A DNA stretch of 64,000 nucleotides from the NCBI GenBank assembly GCA_011525015.1, contig WTJC01000038.1, positions 1 through 64,000 on the forward strand, written 5' to 3'. Positions 20,680-31,011 of this stretch are shown one piece after another. The first letter of the stretch is position 1. Every line of letters begins with the position of its first letter. The translations under genes were made by a program, and so were the position numbers. Below the pieces are notes generated by a model. That model was not told where the DNA came from, made no database searches, and saw nothing but the letters and a program-made list of their open reading frames with translations. Origin of the DNA: Flavobacteriales bacterium (GTDB lineage Bacteria > Bacteroidota > Bacteroidia > Flavobacteriales > Flavobacteriaceae).

Positions 20680-23094
20680 TTACCTTAATTCGACATTAAA
20701 AGATTCAACTAGTGCTTTGGTAATTCTTCCCATTGTACTGTCAATTTGTTTGTCGGTCAAGGTTTTGTGCCTGTCTTCTAGTATAAAGCTCAGCGCATAA
20801 GACTTTTTGCCCGCTGGCAGTTCCTTTCCTTCGTAGACATCAAATAGAGAGACTTCTTTCAATAGTTTTGAAGCTGATTGTCGAGCTACTTCTTGCAGTT
20901 GTTCAAAACGAAGACTTTCATCAACAAGTAAGGCTAAATCTCTTTTGACTTTTGGAAACTTATTGAGTTCATTGAACTTGGGCTTTTCGTTTTGACCAGC
21001 CAGGTCACAAAAATAATCCCACTCAATGATAGTGGTAAATACCTCTTGTGAAGTATCATTTTGAGCTATTATATCTGAAGAAAGACAACCAAATTGAGCT
21101 ATTTTTCGGTTTTTGTGTTTTAACTCTAATCCGTACTGAAAAACTTCATTTTGAATAGATGAGGTTTCTTCAATTTCAATTCCAAATCGCTCAAAAAGGG
21201 CCATTGTAATACCTTTAAGATCGAAGAAGTTGGTATTGTCATCGGATGTTACTGCCCAATGAGCCTTTTGTTTTTTTCCTGTGAGATAGATGCAGAGTTG
21301 ATTTTGCTCCACATATTGTTCGTTATTGAACCCATATGTTTTTCCAAATTCGTAGAGCTTTAGGTGTTGTTGCTGTCTATTAACGTTGTGATTAATGACC
21401 TGCAGCCCTGAGTGAATCAAGTTGTCTCTCATCACATTTAGATCTTGACTAAGTGGATTTAAAATGGAGACCTGCTGCTCGTACAGATTGTGCTTTGCTG
21501 AAATAAGACTGTTGGTCATTACCTCGTAAAAACCAAGAGATGACAAGAATGAGGCCGTTTTATCTTGAAAAGATAAATTACCTTGATTTTTATGATTGAC
21601 TAAAGAGCTATTTAATTTTTGCGCTACGGGAATGTTGTGATACCCATAAACTCTAAGCACCTCTTCAACTACATCAATGTCTCGGGTAACATCCCAACGA
21701 TAAAGAGGAATACTCAATCCATATCCGGCTTCATTTACGCTCAATACCTTTATTTCTAGCGCAGTTAGAATTTGTTGAACATCTTTTTCGGGAATTTGAA
21801 CTCCGGCGATTTTATTGAGTTTTTCGAAACTCATAAAAAACTGAGGTGTTTCAAACTTTTTTGGATATAAATCCTGTAATTCAGAGGATATAACACCTCC
21901 AGCTAGTTCTTCAATAAGAATCGCTGCTTGTTTTAAAGCGTGTTCGGTCAACTCAATGTCAATTCCTCTTTCAAACCTAAAAGAGGCATCAGTACTCAGA
22001 CCGTGACGCTTTGCTGATTTTCTAGTCGTGACAGGATCGAAAAACGCACTTTCTAAAAATATAGTTGTGGTTTCTTGAGTCACTCCCGAATGTTCTCCTC
22101 CGAATATTCCGGCCAGACACATGGGTTTTTCATTGTCGCATATCACCAAGTCTTCTGCGCTTAAACTTCGTTCAACACCATCTAAAGTGATGAATTTTTC
22201 ATTTTCATCTGCATTTCGAACAACGACTTTTTGCCCACTTATTTTATCGTAGTCAAAGGCGTGAAGCGGCTGACCTATGGAATGCAAAACGTAATTGGTG
22301 ATGTCTACGATGTTGTTTATTGGGTTAAGACCTATAGCCTTTAGTCTGTTTTTTAACCAGTTGGGTGAGTCTGAGACTTTACACTCAGAAATTACTATTC
22401 CACAATATCGAGGAGCTGCTTCTGCGTTTAAAACTTCGATTTCTACGCTATGTTCTCTTTTTTCGACGTGAAATTTATTGGTTGAAGGCAAGTTGAAATT
22501 ACTGGCATGTCCTTTAACTTCAAGATAAGCACGTAAATCCCGAGCTACTCCGTAATGACTCATGGCGTCACAGCGGTTTGGAGTAAGCCCAATCTCATAG
22601 ACATCGTCTTTTGTAATTTCAAATACTTCTGAACACGGAGTTCCAGCAGCAAGTGATGAATCTAAAACCATTATTCCGTCGTGATCTTCGCCGAGTCCAA
22701 TTTCATCTTCGGCACAAATCATTCCTTGACTTAACTCCCCTCGTATTTTACTCTTTTTGATTTTAAAGGATTCTCCAGCGTTAGTGTATAATGTAGTGTT
22801 TACCTTGGCCACAACTACTTTTTGACCCTTTGCAACATTGGGTGCGCCGCATACAATTTGTACAGGTTCTTCTTCACCTATATCAACTTGGGTAACTTTG
22901 AGTCGATCGGCATTGGGATGCTGTTCACATGAGAGTACATGGCCTACGACAATGCCTTCAAAACCTCCTTTTACGCTCTCAAATGCCTCTACACCTTCTA
23001 CTTCTAAACCTAAATTGGTCAAAATTTCAGAGGTTTCATCGACATCGAGGTCAAACTCGAGATAATCTTTAATCCACTGGTGAGAAATCTTCAT
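20680..23094 (-). CDS. pheT: Phenylalanyl-tRNA synthetase beta subunit
   Basis: tRNA-binding domain, B3/B4, 'ESAFFDPVTTRKSAKRHGLSTDASFRFERGID', FDX-ACB C-terminus; 804 aa. Confidence 0.97.
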   Translation of the reverse strand: MKISHQWIKDYLEFDLDVDETSEILTNLGLEVEGVEAFESVKGGFEGIVVGHVLSCEQHPNADRLKVTQVDIGEEEPVQIVCGAPNVAKGQKVVVAKVNTTLYTNAGESFKIKKSKIRGELSQGMICAEDEIGLGEDHDGIMVLDSSLAAGTPCSEVFEITKDDVYEIGLTPNRCDAMSHYGVARDLRAYLEVKGHASNFNLPSTNKFHVEKREHSVEIEVLNAEAAPRYCGIVISECKVSDSPNWLKNRLKAIGLNPINNIVDITNYVLHSIGQPLHAFDYDKISGQKVVVRNADENEKFITLDGVERSLSAEDLVICDNEKPMCLAGIFGGEHSGVTQETTTIFLESAFFDPVTTRKSAKRHGLSTDASFRFERGIDIELTEHALKQAAILIEELAGGVISSELQDLYPKKFETPQFFMSFEKLNKIAGVQIPEKDVQQILTALEIKVLSVNEAGYGLSIPLYRWDVTRDIDVVEEVLRVYGYHNIPVAQKLNSSLVNHKNQGNLSFQDKTASFLSSLGFYEVMTNSLISAKHNLYEQQVSILNPLSQDLNVMRDNLIHSGLQVINHNVNRQQQHLKLYEFGKTYGFNNEQYVEQNQLCIYLTGKKQKAHWAVTSDDNTNFFDLKGITMALFERFGIEIEETSSIQNEVFQYGLELKHKNRKIAQFGCLSSDIIAQNDTSQEVFTTIIEWDYFCDLAGQNEKPKFNELNKFPKVKRDLALLVDESLRFEQLQEVARQSASKLLKEVSLFDVYEGKELPAGKKSYALSFILEDRHKTLTDKQIDSTMGRITKALVESFNVELR

Positions 23095-23112
23095 AGACGG
23101 TAATTATTGGGG

Positions 23113-23120
23113 CAAATATA
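23113..23120 (-). promoter_or_regulatory. Candidate -7 element TATATTTG upstream of pheT
   Basis: Reverse strand TATATTTGCCCC, about 19 nt before the pheT ATG. Confidence 0.4.
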
Positions 23121-23171
23121 AATAGAACTGCAGTACTAGCGCAGCCCTATGCTTGAATAAATCATTTACCA

Positions 23172-24224
23172 TTAAATCAATGAGGCGATATGAGACCCAA
23201 CAGCTTCTGTACCGTAAGTACTGTCTGCATCTAAATCCTTTGTAACCACTTTTGCTTCAAGTGATTGCATAACTGCATTTCGAATAGATGAAGCTTCTTC
23301 TTTTAAGTTCAAATGTTCTAGTAACATCGCAGCTGATAAAATGGATGCCACCGGATTGGCAATATCCAGACCTTTAGCTTGGGGATAAGACCCGTGAATA
23401 GGCTCAAACAGCGCTCCTTTATTTCCTACTGAGGCCGAGGCTAGAAGTCCGATAGAGCCTCCAATAACACTCCCTTCGTCTGATAAGATGTCACCGAACA
23501 TGTTTTCGGTTAAAACGACATCAAATTGAGAAGGGTTTAAAACCATTTGCATGGCAGCATTATCTACAAATAGAAAATCAAGCGAAACTTCAGGATAGTT
23601 TGAAGCCACTTCTTTGACAACTCGTCGCCACAGTCTTGAAGATTCCAATACGTTTGCTTTGTCGACTAGGGTTACCTTATTTCGTCTTAACTGTGCGGCT
23701 TTGAAAGCTAAATGTGCGATGCGCTCGATCTCGTATTGATGATACCCGCACAAATCAGAGGCAAAACTTTGATCTTCTGAGAGCTGTTTTTCTCCAAAAT
23801 AGATTCCTCCTGTTAATTCTCTGTAGATTACAAAGTCAGTGCCCTTAATGATTTCGGCTTTTAATGGTGCTTTATCAATAAGGCTAGGGTAACATTCTAC
23901 TGGACGAATATTGGCAAATAATTCAAGTGCTTTTCTCAAGGCTAAAAGTCCTTGCTCAGGTCGAACCTTTGCACTGGGGTCATTGTCGTATTTTGGGTCT
24001 CCAATAGCGCCGAATAAAACAGCATCACTATTCAAGCATACATCTATCGTTTCAGGAGGCAGTGGGTTTCCAGATTCATCTATAGCACAGGCGCCCATTA
24101 AAGCTTCTGTATAGTTGAATTGGTGCTGGTATTTGGCTGCAACTTTGTCGAGTACTTTCTTGGCCTGGCTTGTGACCTCAGGGCCGATACCGTCTCCGGC
24201 TAAAACGGCTATATTGTAATTCAT
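23172..24224 (-). CDS. leuB: 3-isopropylmalate dehydrogenase
   Basis: 'IAVLAGDGIGPEV', 'YRELTGGIYFGEK', 'TENMFGDILSDEGSVIGGSIGLLASAS'. Confidence 0.97.
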   Translation of the reverse strand: MNYNIAVLAGDGIGPEVTSQAKKVLDKVAAKYQHQFNYTEALMGACAIDESGNPLPPETIDVCLNSDAVLFGAIGDPKYDNDPSAKVRPEQGLLALRKALELFANIRPVECYPSLIDKAPLKAEIIKGTDFVIYRELTGGIYFGEKQLSEDQSFASDLCGYHQYEIERIAHLAFKAAQLRRNKVTLVDKANVLESSRLWRRVVKEVASNYPEVSLDFLFVDNAAMQMVLNPSQFDVVLTENMFGDILSDEGSVIGGSIGLLASASVGNKGALFEPIHGSYPQAKGLDIANPVASILSAAMLLEHLNLKEEASSIRNAVMQSLEAKVVTKDLDADSTYGTEAVGSHIASLI

Positions 24225-24811
24225 TAATCTATATTTTTTTCGAATGCGCTGATTTCTGCTTTTTTACTGAGTAAAAAGTCTATATCATCGAATCCATTTA
24301 TCAAACAGTATTTTTTGTAGGGGTCTATTTCAAAAGAACACTCAATATCTAAAACATCTACAGTACATTTTTGTGCTTCGAGATCTACCTCGATGATGGT
24401 ATCTGGATGCGCTTCTAATCGCTCAAGAATAGCATCCAAATCATTTTGGCTAATCTGTATAGGTAAAATGCCATTATTTAGGGCGTTTCCTTTAAAGATG
24501 TCAGCGAAAAAGCTAGAGATAACAACCTTGAAACCATAGTCGGCTATGGCCCAAGCAGCGTGTTCTCTAGAGGATCCACAGCCGAAATTAGCTCCTGCTA
24601 CCAAAATTGATCCCGTGTATTTTGGATTGTTTAATACAAAATCTGGGTTAGTTTCAGTGTCGTTTAAGTACCTCCAATCTCTGAATAAGTTTGCACCAAA
24701 ACCGATTTTATTGGTAGCCTTGAGAAATCGAGCGGGAATGATTTGATCCGTATCAACATCTGAAATAGGCAAGGGTACTGCTTGAGATTGAAGTTTTGTA
24801 AATTTTTCCAT
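24224..24811 (-). CDS. leuD: 3-isopropylmalate dehydratase small subunit
   Basis: '[13 protein letters not shown]', '[34 protein letters not shown]'. Confidence 0.97.
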   Translation of the reverse strand: MEKFTKLQSQAVPLPISDVDTDQIIPARFLKATNKIGFGANLFRDWRYLNDTETNPDFVLNNPKYTGSILVAGANFGCGSSREHAAWAIADYGFKVVISSFFADIFKGNALNNGILPIQISQNDLDAILERLEAHPDTIIEVDLEAQKCTVDVLDIECSFEIDPYKKYCLINGFDDIDFLLSKKAEISAFEKNID

Positions 24812-24819
24812 GTCAATCC

Positions 24820-26190
24820 TTAGGTTAGTGATGTGATTTTTCCTTCTACAGCAGTCATTGCTGCAATTAACGGGCTAGCCAGTAAAGTTCTCGCTCCAGG
24901 ACCTTGTCTACCTTCAAAATTTCGATTTGAGGTGGAAACACAGTATTCATTTGCAGGAATTTTATCCTCATTCATTCCGAGACAGGCTGAGCACCCAGAT
25001 TGTCTGATCTCGAATCCAGCCTCTTCGAAAATTTGAGTCAAACCTTCTTTTTGAATTTGTGCTGAGACTTGTTGTGAACCGGGTACAATTAAAGCGTTTA
25101 CATTGGCTGCCTTGCGCTTTCCTTTGATGTAACTCGCTACAGCTCTAAAGTCTTCAATTCTAGAATTTGTACAACTCCCGATAAACACATAGTTAATGGG
25201 TTTACCTAAGAGTTCTTCTCCTTCCTTAAAGCCCATGTATTCGAGTGCTTTAACTTCGGTTTCGTTTTTAGCCGTCGGAATTTGAGCATCTAATGCCATT
25301 CCCATGCCTGGATTCGTTCCATAAGTAATCATCGGTGCGATATTCGCGGCATCAAAGTGATGTTCTTTGTCGAAGGTGGCATCTTTATCAGAAGGTAGGG
25401 TTTTCCAATAGGCTAATTTCTTATCCCATTCCTCACCTTTAGGAGCAAATTCTCGATCTTTTACATAAGAGAATGTCGTTTGGTCAGGTGCGATCATTCC
25501 TCCTCTTGCACCCATTTCAATACTCATATTGCAAACGGTCATTCGACCTTCCATACTCATGTCTTCAAAAACATCCCCGGCGTATTCAACGAAGTATCCA
25601 GTCCCTGCGTTGGTGCCTAATTGGGCAATAATGTAGAGTATTACGTCTTTTGGTCCTACATTAGGATTTAACTTACCATTTACCGTAATTCTCATGGATT
25701 TCGGCTTATTCATAAGTACGCATTGTGATGCGAATACTTGAGCCACTTGAGAGGTTCCAATTCCAAACGCAATAGTCCCAAAAGCGCCGTGAGTAGAGGT
25801 GTGACTGTCTCCACAAACCATAGTCATTCCAGGCTGGGTAATTCCCAATTCAGGTGACATCACGTGAACAATGCCCTGGTAAGGATGACCAAGACCATAG
25901 AGTGTAACACCAAATTTTTCACAATTTTTGGTAAGTGTATCTACCTGTTTTCTAGACAGGGCGTCTTTAATGGTCAAATGCTGGTTAATGGTGGGAACAT
26001 TGTGGTCTGCTGTGGCGACTGTTTTGTCTGTTCGCGCTAAGTCGATTCCTTTATCCTCCAATTCGGCAAAGGCCTGAGGAGAGGTAACTTCGTGTATGAG
26101 GTGTTTATCGATATAAAGAATCTGAGGTCCATCTGGAACGGTGTCAACAACGTGTGCATCCCAGACTTTATCAAAAAGTGTTTTTCCCAT
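24820..26190 (-). CDS. leuC: 3-isopropylmalate dehydratase large subunit
   Basis: '[25 protein letters not shown]', '[16 protein letters not shown]', '[11 protein letters not shown]'. Confidence 0.97.
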   Translation of the reverse strand: MGKTLFDKVWDAHVVDTVPDGPQILYIDKHLIHEVTSPQAFAELEDKGIDLARTDKTVATADHNVPTINQHLTIKDALSRKQVDTLTKNCEKFGVTLYGLGHPYQGIVHVMSPELGITQPGMTMVCGDSHTSTHGAFGTIAFGIGTSQVAQVFASQCVLMNKPKSMRITVNGKLNPNVGPKDVILYIIAQLGTNAGTGYFVEYAGDVFEDMSMEGRMTVCNMSIEMGARGGMIAPDQTTFSYVKDREFAPKGEEWDKKLAYWKTLPSDKDATFDKEHHFDAANIAPMITYGTNPGMGMALDAQIPTAKNETEVKALEYMGFKEGEELLGKPINYVFIGSCTNSRIEDFRAVASYIKGKRKAANVNALIVPGSQQVSAQIQKEGLTQIFEEAGFEIRQSGCSACLGMNEDKIPANEYCVSTSNRNFEGRQGPGARTLLASPLIAAMTAVEGKITSLT

Positions 26191-26196
26191 AAAATT

Positions 26197-27369
26197 TTAG
26201 CTTGCTGAAGAGGGATTAATATTTACTTCTTTCATAATAAGGTGAATATCCTCATTGACAATTTCTTTTTTCTTGTCAGCATGTGACAAGAAAGTTTGGT
26301 AGGCGTTATCGAGTTGTATTTTACTCAATTCGTATCCAATTTCCTTTGCTCTGTAGGCCAAAGCAGCTCTACCAGATCTTGCGGTTAAAATGATGGATGA
26401 AATATTGACACCAACATCGTTTGGATCAATAATTTCATAAGTCTCTCTGTTTTTTATCACACCGTCCTGATGAATACCAGAACTGTGTGCGAAGGCATTG
26501 GAGCCTACAATAGCCTTATTCGGCTGAACAGGCATACCCATTTTATCTGATACCATTTGACTTGTATCGTAAAGCAACTTACTGTCAATGTTTGTGTCCA
26601 AATTGAGGTTGGGATGTTGTCGCATAATCATAACAACTTCTTCTAAAGAGGTGTTTCCAGCGCGCTCTCCAATACCGTTAATTGTGCATTCTATTTGACG
26701 TGCACCGTTTAATACTCCAGCAATTGAGTTGGCTGTAGCAAGACCTAAGTCATTGTGACAATGGCAAGAAATGATGGCTTTGTCGATGTCTTTGACGTTG
26801 TCGATCAGGTATTTTATTTTCTCTCCGTATTGCTCAGGTAGGCAATATCCGGTTGTGTCAGGAATATTCAAAACAGTTGCTCCACTTTTAATTACCTCTT
26901 CACACACCTGAGCTAAGAAGGCGTTGTCTGTTCTTCCTGCGTCTTCAGCATAAAACTCCACATCATCAACAAAGTTTTTAGCGTAAGCAACAGCTTGTTT
27001 CGCTCTTTCTATGATGGTTTTACGGTCTGATTTGAATTTGTGTAAAATGTGTGAGTCAGAAGTTCCAATTCCCGTGTGAATTCTTGGTCTTAAGGCTGGT
27101 TTAAGCGCTTCAGCAGCAACTTCAATATCTTTTTTGACTGCTCGTGTCAAACCGCATACAGCGGCATTTTTTACTAGCTTGGCGATTTCATGAACTGCTT
27201 TGAAGTCGCCAGGCGAAGAAATGGGAAAACCTGCTTCAATAACATCAACGCCTAAAAGGTCCAAACGCTCTGCTATAATTAGCTTCTCGCTCTCGTCTAA
27301 CTTACATCCAGGAACTTGTTCTCCATCCCTTAGTGTAGTGTCAAAAATGTGAACCTTATCTGTTTTCAT
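26197..27369 (-). CDS. leuA: 2-isopropylmalate synthase, short form
   Basis: '[15 protein letters not shown]', '[40 protein letters not shown]', '[17 protein letters not shown]'; 390 aa. Confidence 0.94.
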   Translation of the reverse strand: MKTDKVHIFDTTLRDGEQVPGCKLDESEKLIIAERLDLLGVDVIEAGFPISSPGDFKAVHEIAKLVKNAAVCGLTRAVKKDIEVAAEALKPALRPRIHTGIGTSDSHILHKFKSDRKTIIERAKQAVAYAKNFVDDVEFYAEDAGRTDNAFLAQVCEEVIKSGATVLNIPDTTGYCLPEQYGEKIKYLIDNVKDIDKAIISCHCHNDLGLATANSIAGVLNGARQIECTINGIGERAGNTSLEEVVMIMRQHPNLNLDTNIDSKLLYDTSQMVSDKMGMPVQPNKAIVGSNAFAHSSGIHQDGVIKNRETYEIIDPNDVGVNISSIILTARSGRAALAYRAKEIGYELSKIQLDNAYQTFLSHADKKKEIVNEDIHLIMKEVNINPSSAS

Positions 27370-27416
27370 GAAGCAAAGATATATCTAGCATACGAAAGTA
27401 ATCTTACTCTATTCAT
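27366..27416 (-). CDS. Candidate leader u[19 protein letters not shown] upstream of leuA
   Basis: ATG at 27416, 16 sense codons, TGA (27366-27368) overlapping the leuA ATG (27367-27369). Confidence 0.35.
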   Translation of the reverse strand: MNRVRLLSYARYIFAS

Positions 27417-27512
27417 TATTTTTGAAAAGGATGTTGTAATTTACAACGCTAAACGTTAAACATTAAATATAAATTCACTTGTTATCAGTGAGTTAACTCT
27501 AGAATAAATACG

Positions 27513-29057
27513 ATGACAATTAACTCAAAGGACAATTTGTTTGTTTTAATTAAATCGCTCTCCAAGTCAGAAAAAAGACAATTTAAGTTGTACGTGGGAA
27601 GATTGGGTGTAAATACAGATTCAAAATTCCTCAGTTTGTTTAATATTCTAGAGAAACAGAAGGAGTACGATGAGAAACAAGTTTTAGACAGCGGAGTCGT
27701 AAAAAAATCTCAACTCTCTAATCTTAAGGCACACCTTTACAAACAGTTACTGGTAAGCTTACGCTTAAATCCTGCCGTTCAAAATACCAGAATCCAAATT
27801 CGAGAACAATTGGATTTTGCGACCATACTATACCAAAAGGGATTGTACCGTCAAAGTTTGAAAATACTCGATAAAGCAAAATCAATTGCATTAGAACAGG
27901 AAGAAAAAAATATGGCTTTTGAAATCGTGGAATTTGAAAAGCATATCGAAACGCAGTTTATTACACGAAGCATCCCGAGAAGGGCAGAAGAATTGGTTCA
28001 ACAAACAACCCGATTGTCTGAATTGAATCATTTGACCTCTACGCTCTCTAATTTATCCATAAATCTTTACGGAATGATGCTAAAGGTGGGGTATGTTCGC
28101 AGTGACCAAGACTTAAAGCGCGTTCAAGATTATTTTGAAAGGCATTTACCTGCGTTTGATGTGAATGACATGGATTTCAGAGAAAAACTATGGTGGTACA
28201 AAACACATTTATGGTATAGTTTTTTAACTCAGGACTTTTTGTCTTCTTACAAATTCTCTTCTAAATGGGTTTCTTTGTTTACGGCATCGCCAGAGATGAT
28301 TCATACCCATCCGGTGTTTTATATCAAAGGGAATCACTATTTGCTTGAGTCGCTCTTTTTTCTGAAATACCACACCCAGTTTAAACAAGTACTGCACGAG
28401 TTTATTCAAACCACTGCGCGAGAGGATTTCCCGAACAACGACAACCTCAAAGCCTTGATTTTTCTCTATACAGAGCTCAATAAACTCAACTCGTTTTTTA
28501 TAGAAGGTGATTTTTCAAATGGGCTCAGACACGTCAATGATATTTTAAGAGGAATAGAAACCCACAAAGATCTTATCGATGAGCATCACGTGATGCTGCT
28601 GCATTATAAAATTGCCTGTTTGTATTTTGGCAATGGTGATCACCGAAATTGCATAAGACACCTTGAACTCATTATCAAGAGCAAAAAATTAAAAATGCGA
28701 GAAGACCTTATGTGCTTTGCCAGGGTACTTTCTTTAGTGGCGCATTACGAATCGGGTCAGGATTATCACCTTGAAGTTCAACTTAAGCAAACGTATAAAT
28801 TTCTATTGAAAATGAATGACTTGCATTCAGTTCAAAATGAAATGTTGAAATTCTTGAGAAATCTTGGTGGTATTTTTCCAGGAGAGTTACGAGCGGAATT
28901 CCAAAAGCTGTATAACAATCTAAAACAGTATGAACATCACCCTTATGAGAAACGCGCTTTCTTGTACCTGGATGTGCTTTCTTGGCTGGAAGCGCATTTA
29001 CAGAATAAAACAGTAGGAGAGGTGATTAGAGAAAAATACCTACAACTGAGCCGCTAA
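27513..29057 (+). CDS. Hypothetical helical-repeat (TPR-like) protein
   Basis: 514 aa, all-helical character with TPR-like segments ('ILYQKGLYRQSLKILDKAKSIALEQ'). Confidence 0.75.
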   Translation: MTINSKDNLFVLIKSLSKSEKRQFKLYVGRLGVNTDSKFLSLFNILEKQKEYDEKQVLDSGVVKKSQLSNLKAHLYKQLLVSLRLNPAVQNTRIQIREQLDFATILYQKGLYRQSLKILDKAKSIALEQEEKNMAFEIVEFEKHIETQFITRSIPRRAEELVQQTTRLSELNHLTSTLSNLSINLYGMMLKVGYVRSDQDLKRVQDYFERHLPAFDVNDMDFREKLWWYKTHLWYSFLTQDFLSSYKFSSKWVSLFTASPEMIHTHPVFYIKGNHYLLESLFFLKYHTQFKQVLHEFIQTTAREDFPNNDNLKALIFLYTELNKLNSFFIEGDFSNGLRHVNDILRGIETHKDLIDEHHVMLLHYKIACLYFGNGDHRNCIRHLELIIKSKKLKMREDLMCFARVLSLVAHYESGQDYHLEVQLKQTYKFLLKMNDLHSVQNEMLKFLRNLGGIFPGELRAEFQKLYNNLKQYEHHPYEKRAFLYLDVLSWLEAHLQNKTVGEVIREKYLQLSR

Positions 29058-29729
29058 ATCCCGTCGTATGATTTTCCATACATCAGTATGCGGAAGATCT
29101 GCCTCAATTTCAATTTCTTTACCTGAAACCGGATGTGTAAAGGCAAGTGTTTTTGCCAGTAGCGATATGCTTTTATCAGAATTCGAACGCTTTGAACTAT
29201 ACTTTAAATCACCCTTAATAGGATATTGTATATGAGACAGTTGAGATCTAATTTGATGGTGTCTTCCTGTTTCAATCTTTACTTCAAGTAGGCTGTATGT
29301 TTTAAGTCTGTGTAACACCTGGTAATACAGCACAGCTTTCTTAGCTTTATCGCTATTAGAATTGGTGACAAAAGATTTATTTAGTTTGTGATTACGACTC
29401 AAATAATGCTCTAAACGCTGTTCTTCTCTATCAACTATACCTTCTACAACGGCCCAATAGGTCTTTTTTACCTTTTTTTCTGCGAATAATTTGTTCATTC
29501 TACTGAGTGCTTTTGAGGTTTTAGCAAATAGAATGATGCCAGAGGTCGGTCGATCAATGCGATGAATAACGCCTAAAAATACATTTCCCGGTTTTTCATC
29601 TCTTTTTTTGATAAAATCTTTGACAATTTCTACCATAGGCTTATCGCCAGTACTGTCTCCTTGCACTAATATACCGGACGGTTTATTTACGGCAATTAGA
29701 TGATTATCTTCATATAAAATCGCAATCAC
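29040..29729 (-). CDS. RluA-family pseudouridine synthase
   Basis: 'ILYEDNHLIAVNKPSGILVQGD', 'VHRIDRPTSGIILFAKTSKA', 'IETGRHHQIRSQLS'. Confidence 0.95.
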   Translation of the reverse strand: MIAILYEDNHLIAVNKPSGILVQGDSTGDKPMVEIVKDFIKKRDEKPGNVFLGVIHRIDRPTSGIILFAKTSKALSRMNKLFAEKKVKKTYWAVVEGIVDREEQRLEHYLSRNHKLNKSFVTNSNSDKAKKAVLYYQVLHRLKTYSLLEVKIETGRHHQIRSQLSHIQYPIKGDLKYSSKRSNSDKSISLLAKTLAFTHPVSGKEIEIEADLPHTDVWKIIRRDLAAQL

Positions 29730-29732
29730 CTC

Positions 29733-30551
29733 TTAGTATTGTTCTTTTTCTGATGGAAAACTGTTGTCTTTGGTGTCTTTGACGTATTGCTGCACAGCAT
29801 TAGTGATTTCACTTTCAAGATCTAGGTATCTTCTTAAGAATCTGGGACTAAATTCTTTATTCATTCCCAGCATGTCGTTGACGACTAATACTTGTCCGTC
29901 CACTTTGGGTCCAGCGCCAATGCCAATAATTGGAATGTTCGTGTTATTACTGACAATTTCAGCCAATTTAGCAGGTACTTTTTCTAGTACTATTGCAAAA
30001 CATCCAATTTTTTCAAGCAAAGCCACATCTTCAAGCAATTTCTTAGCCTCTTCCTCTTCTCGAGCACGGACCGAATAGGTGCCAAATTTATATATGGATT
30101 GAGGCGTTAGACCTAAATGACCCATAACAGGAATACCTGCTTGAATAATTCTGCTTAAAGATTCCTTTATTTCAGCACCGCCCTCTACTTTGACCGCATG
30201 GGCTCCACTTTCTTTCATAATTCGTATGGCTGATCTCAATGCCTCTTTAGAATCACTTTGATAGGAACCAAAGGGAATATCGACTACAATAAGCGCCCGC
30301 TGAGCTGCTCTTACAACGCCTGATGCGTGATATATCATCTGATCTAAGGTGATAGGCAAGGTGGTTTCGTGACCTGCAAAGACATTACTTGCAGAATCTC
30401 CAACTAAAATCACATCTACTCCCGCGGCATCCACTAATTTAGCAGTAGAATAATCGTATGAGGTAAGCATTGCAATCTTCTGATTATTCAATTTCATTTC
30501 TTGCAATGATTTTACGGTTATCCGTTTATATTGTTTTTTTGCAGTAGACAT
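29733..30551 (-). CDS. panB: 3-methyl-2-oxobutanoate hydroxymethyltransferase
   Basis: '[33 protein letters not shown]', 'KVEGG', '[10 protein letters not shown]', '[15 protein letters not shown]'. Confidence 0.97.
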   Translation of the reverse strand: MSTAKKQYKRITVKSLQEMKLNNQKIAMLTSYDYSTAKLVDAAGVDVILVGDSASNVFAGHETTLPITLDQMIYHASGVVRAAQRALIVVDIPFGSYQSDSKEALRSAIRIMKESGAHAVKVEGGAEIKESLSRIIQAGIPVMGHLGLTPQSIYKFGTYSVRAREEEEAKKLLEDVALLEKIGCFAIVLEKVPAKLAEIVSNNTNIPIIGIGAGPKVDGQVLVVNDMLGMNKEFSPRFLRRYLDLESEITNAVQQYVKDTKDNSFPSEKEQY

Positions 30552-30563
30552 AATAAAAATTTA

Positions 30564-31007
30564 ATGATGCAATTTACGAATAGAACACTAATTGTGCTTA
30601 TGATATTTTCATTTGGTTCACTCTTTGGTCAACAAAAGCCTGCAGATTTCGTTAAAACCTTCTTTGAGGATTTTCATCGACAAGATACTACGCAATTAGC
30701 GGCTCATTTCAACAGCGAGGCTGTGATGAAATCGATAAGTAAAGATGAAAATGGACAAACGCGAATCGCTTCAGTAGAAATAGATCGGTTTGTTCGAAGT
30801 ATTGGTAGTATTCCGTCTGATCGAAAATTTGAGGAGAAAATATTATCCTACGAGGTACAAGAAGACGATTTAATGGCACAAGTGTGGACTCCTTACGAAT
30901 TTTACGTAAATCAAAACTTATCCCATACGGGTGTCAATGTATTTGTTTTGAGTAAAGTAAATGAGGAGTGGAAAATTGTTTTTCTAATTGATACGCGTTA
31001 CCGTTGA
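30564..31007 (+). CDS. Secreted NTF2-like (SnoaL/DUF4440-type) protein
   Basis: Signal peptide from the ATG at 30564; 'DFVKTFFEDFHRQDTTQLAAHFNSEAVM', 'EEWKIVFLIDTRYR'. Confidence 0.65.
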   Translation: MMQFTNRTLIVLMIFSFGSLFGQQKPADFVKTFFEDFHRQDTTQLAAHFNSEAVMKSISKDENGQTRIASVEIDRFVRSIGSIPSDRKFEEKILSYEVQEDDLMAQVWTPYEFYVNQNLSHTGVNVFVLSKVNEEWKIVFLIDTRYR

Positions 31008-31011
31008 TTTT

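Noticed and set aside
22838-23065. Antisense ORFs within coding genes (for example 22838..23065 +, 33252..33479 -, 62715..63101 -, 44194..44409 +)
   Set aside because: They lie wholly inside strongly conserved genes on the other strand and encode low-complexity or unrecognisable peptides; typical spurious ORFs.
27477-27493. TCACT-N7-AGTGA inverted repeat near the 514-aa ORF as a strong operator
   Set aside because: Only 5-bp arms in AT-rich DNA; could easily be chance, so mentioned only as secondary to the perfect palindrome.
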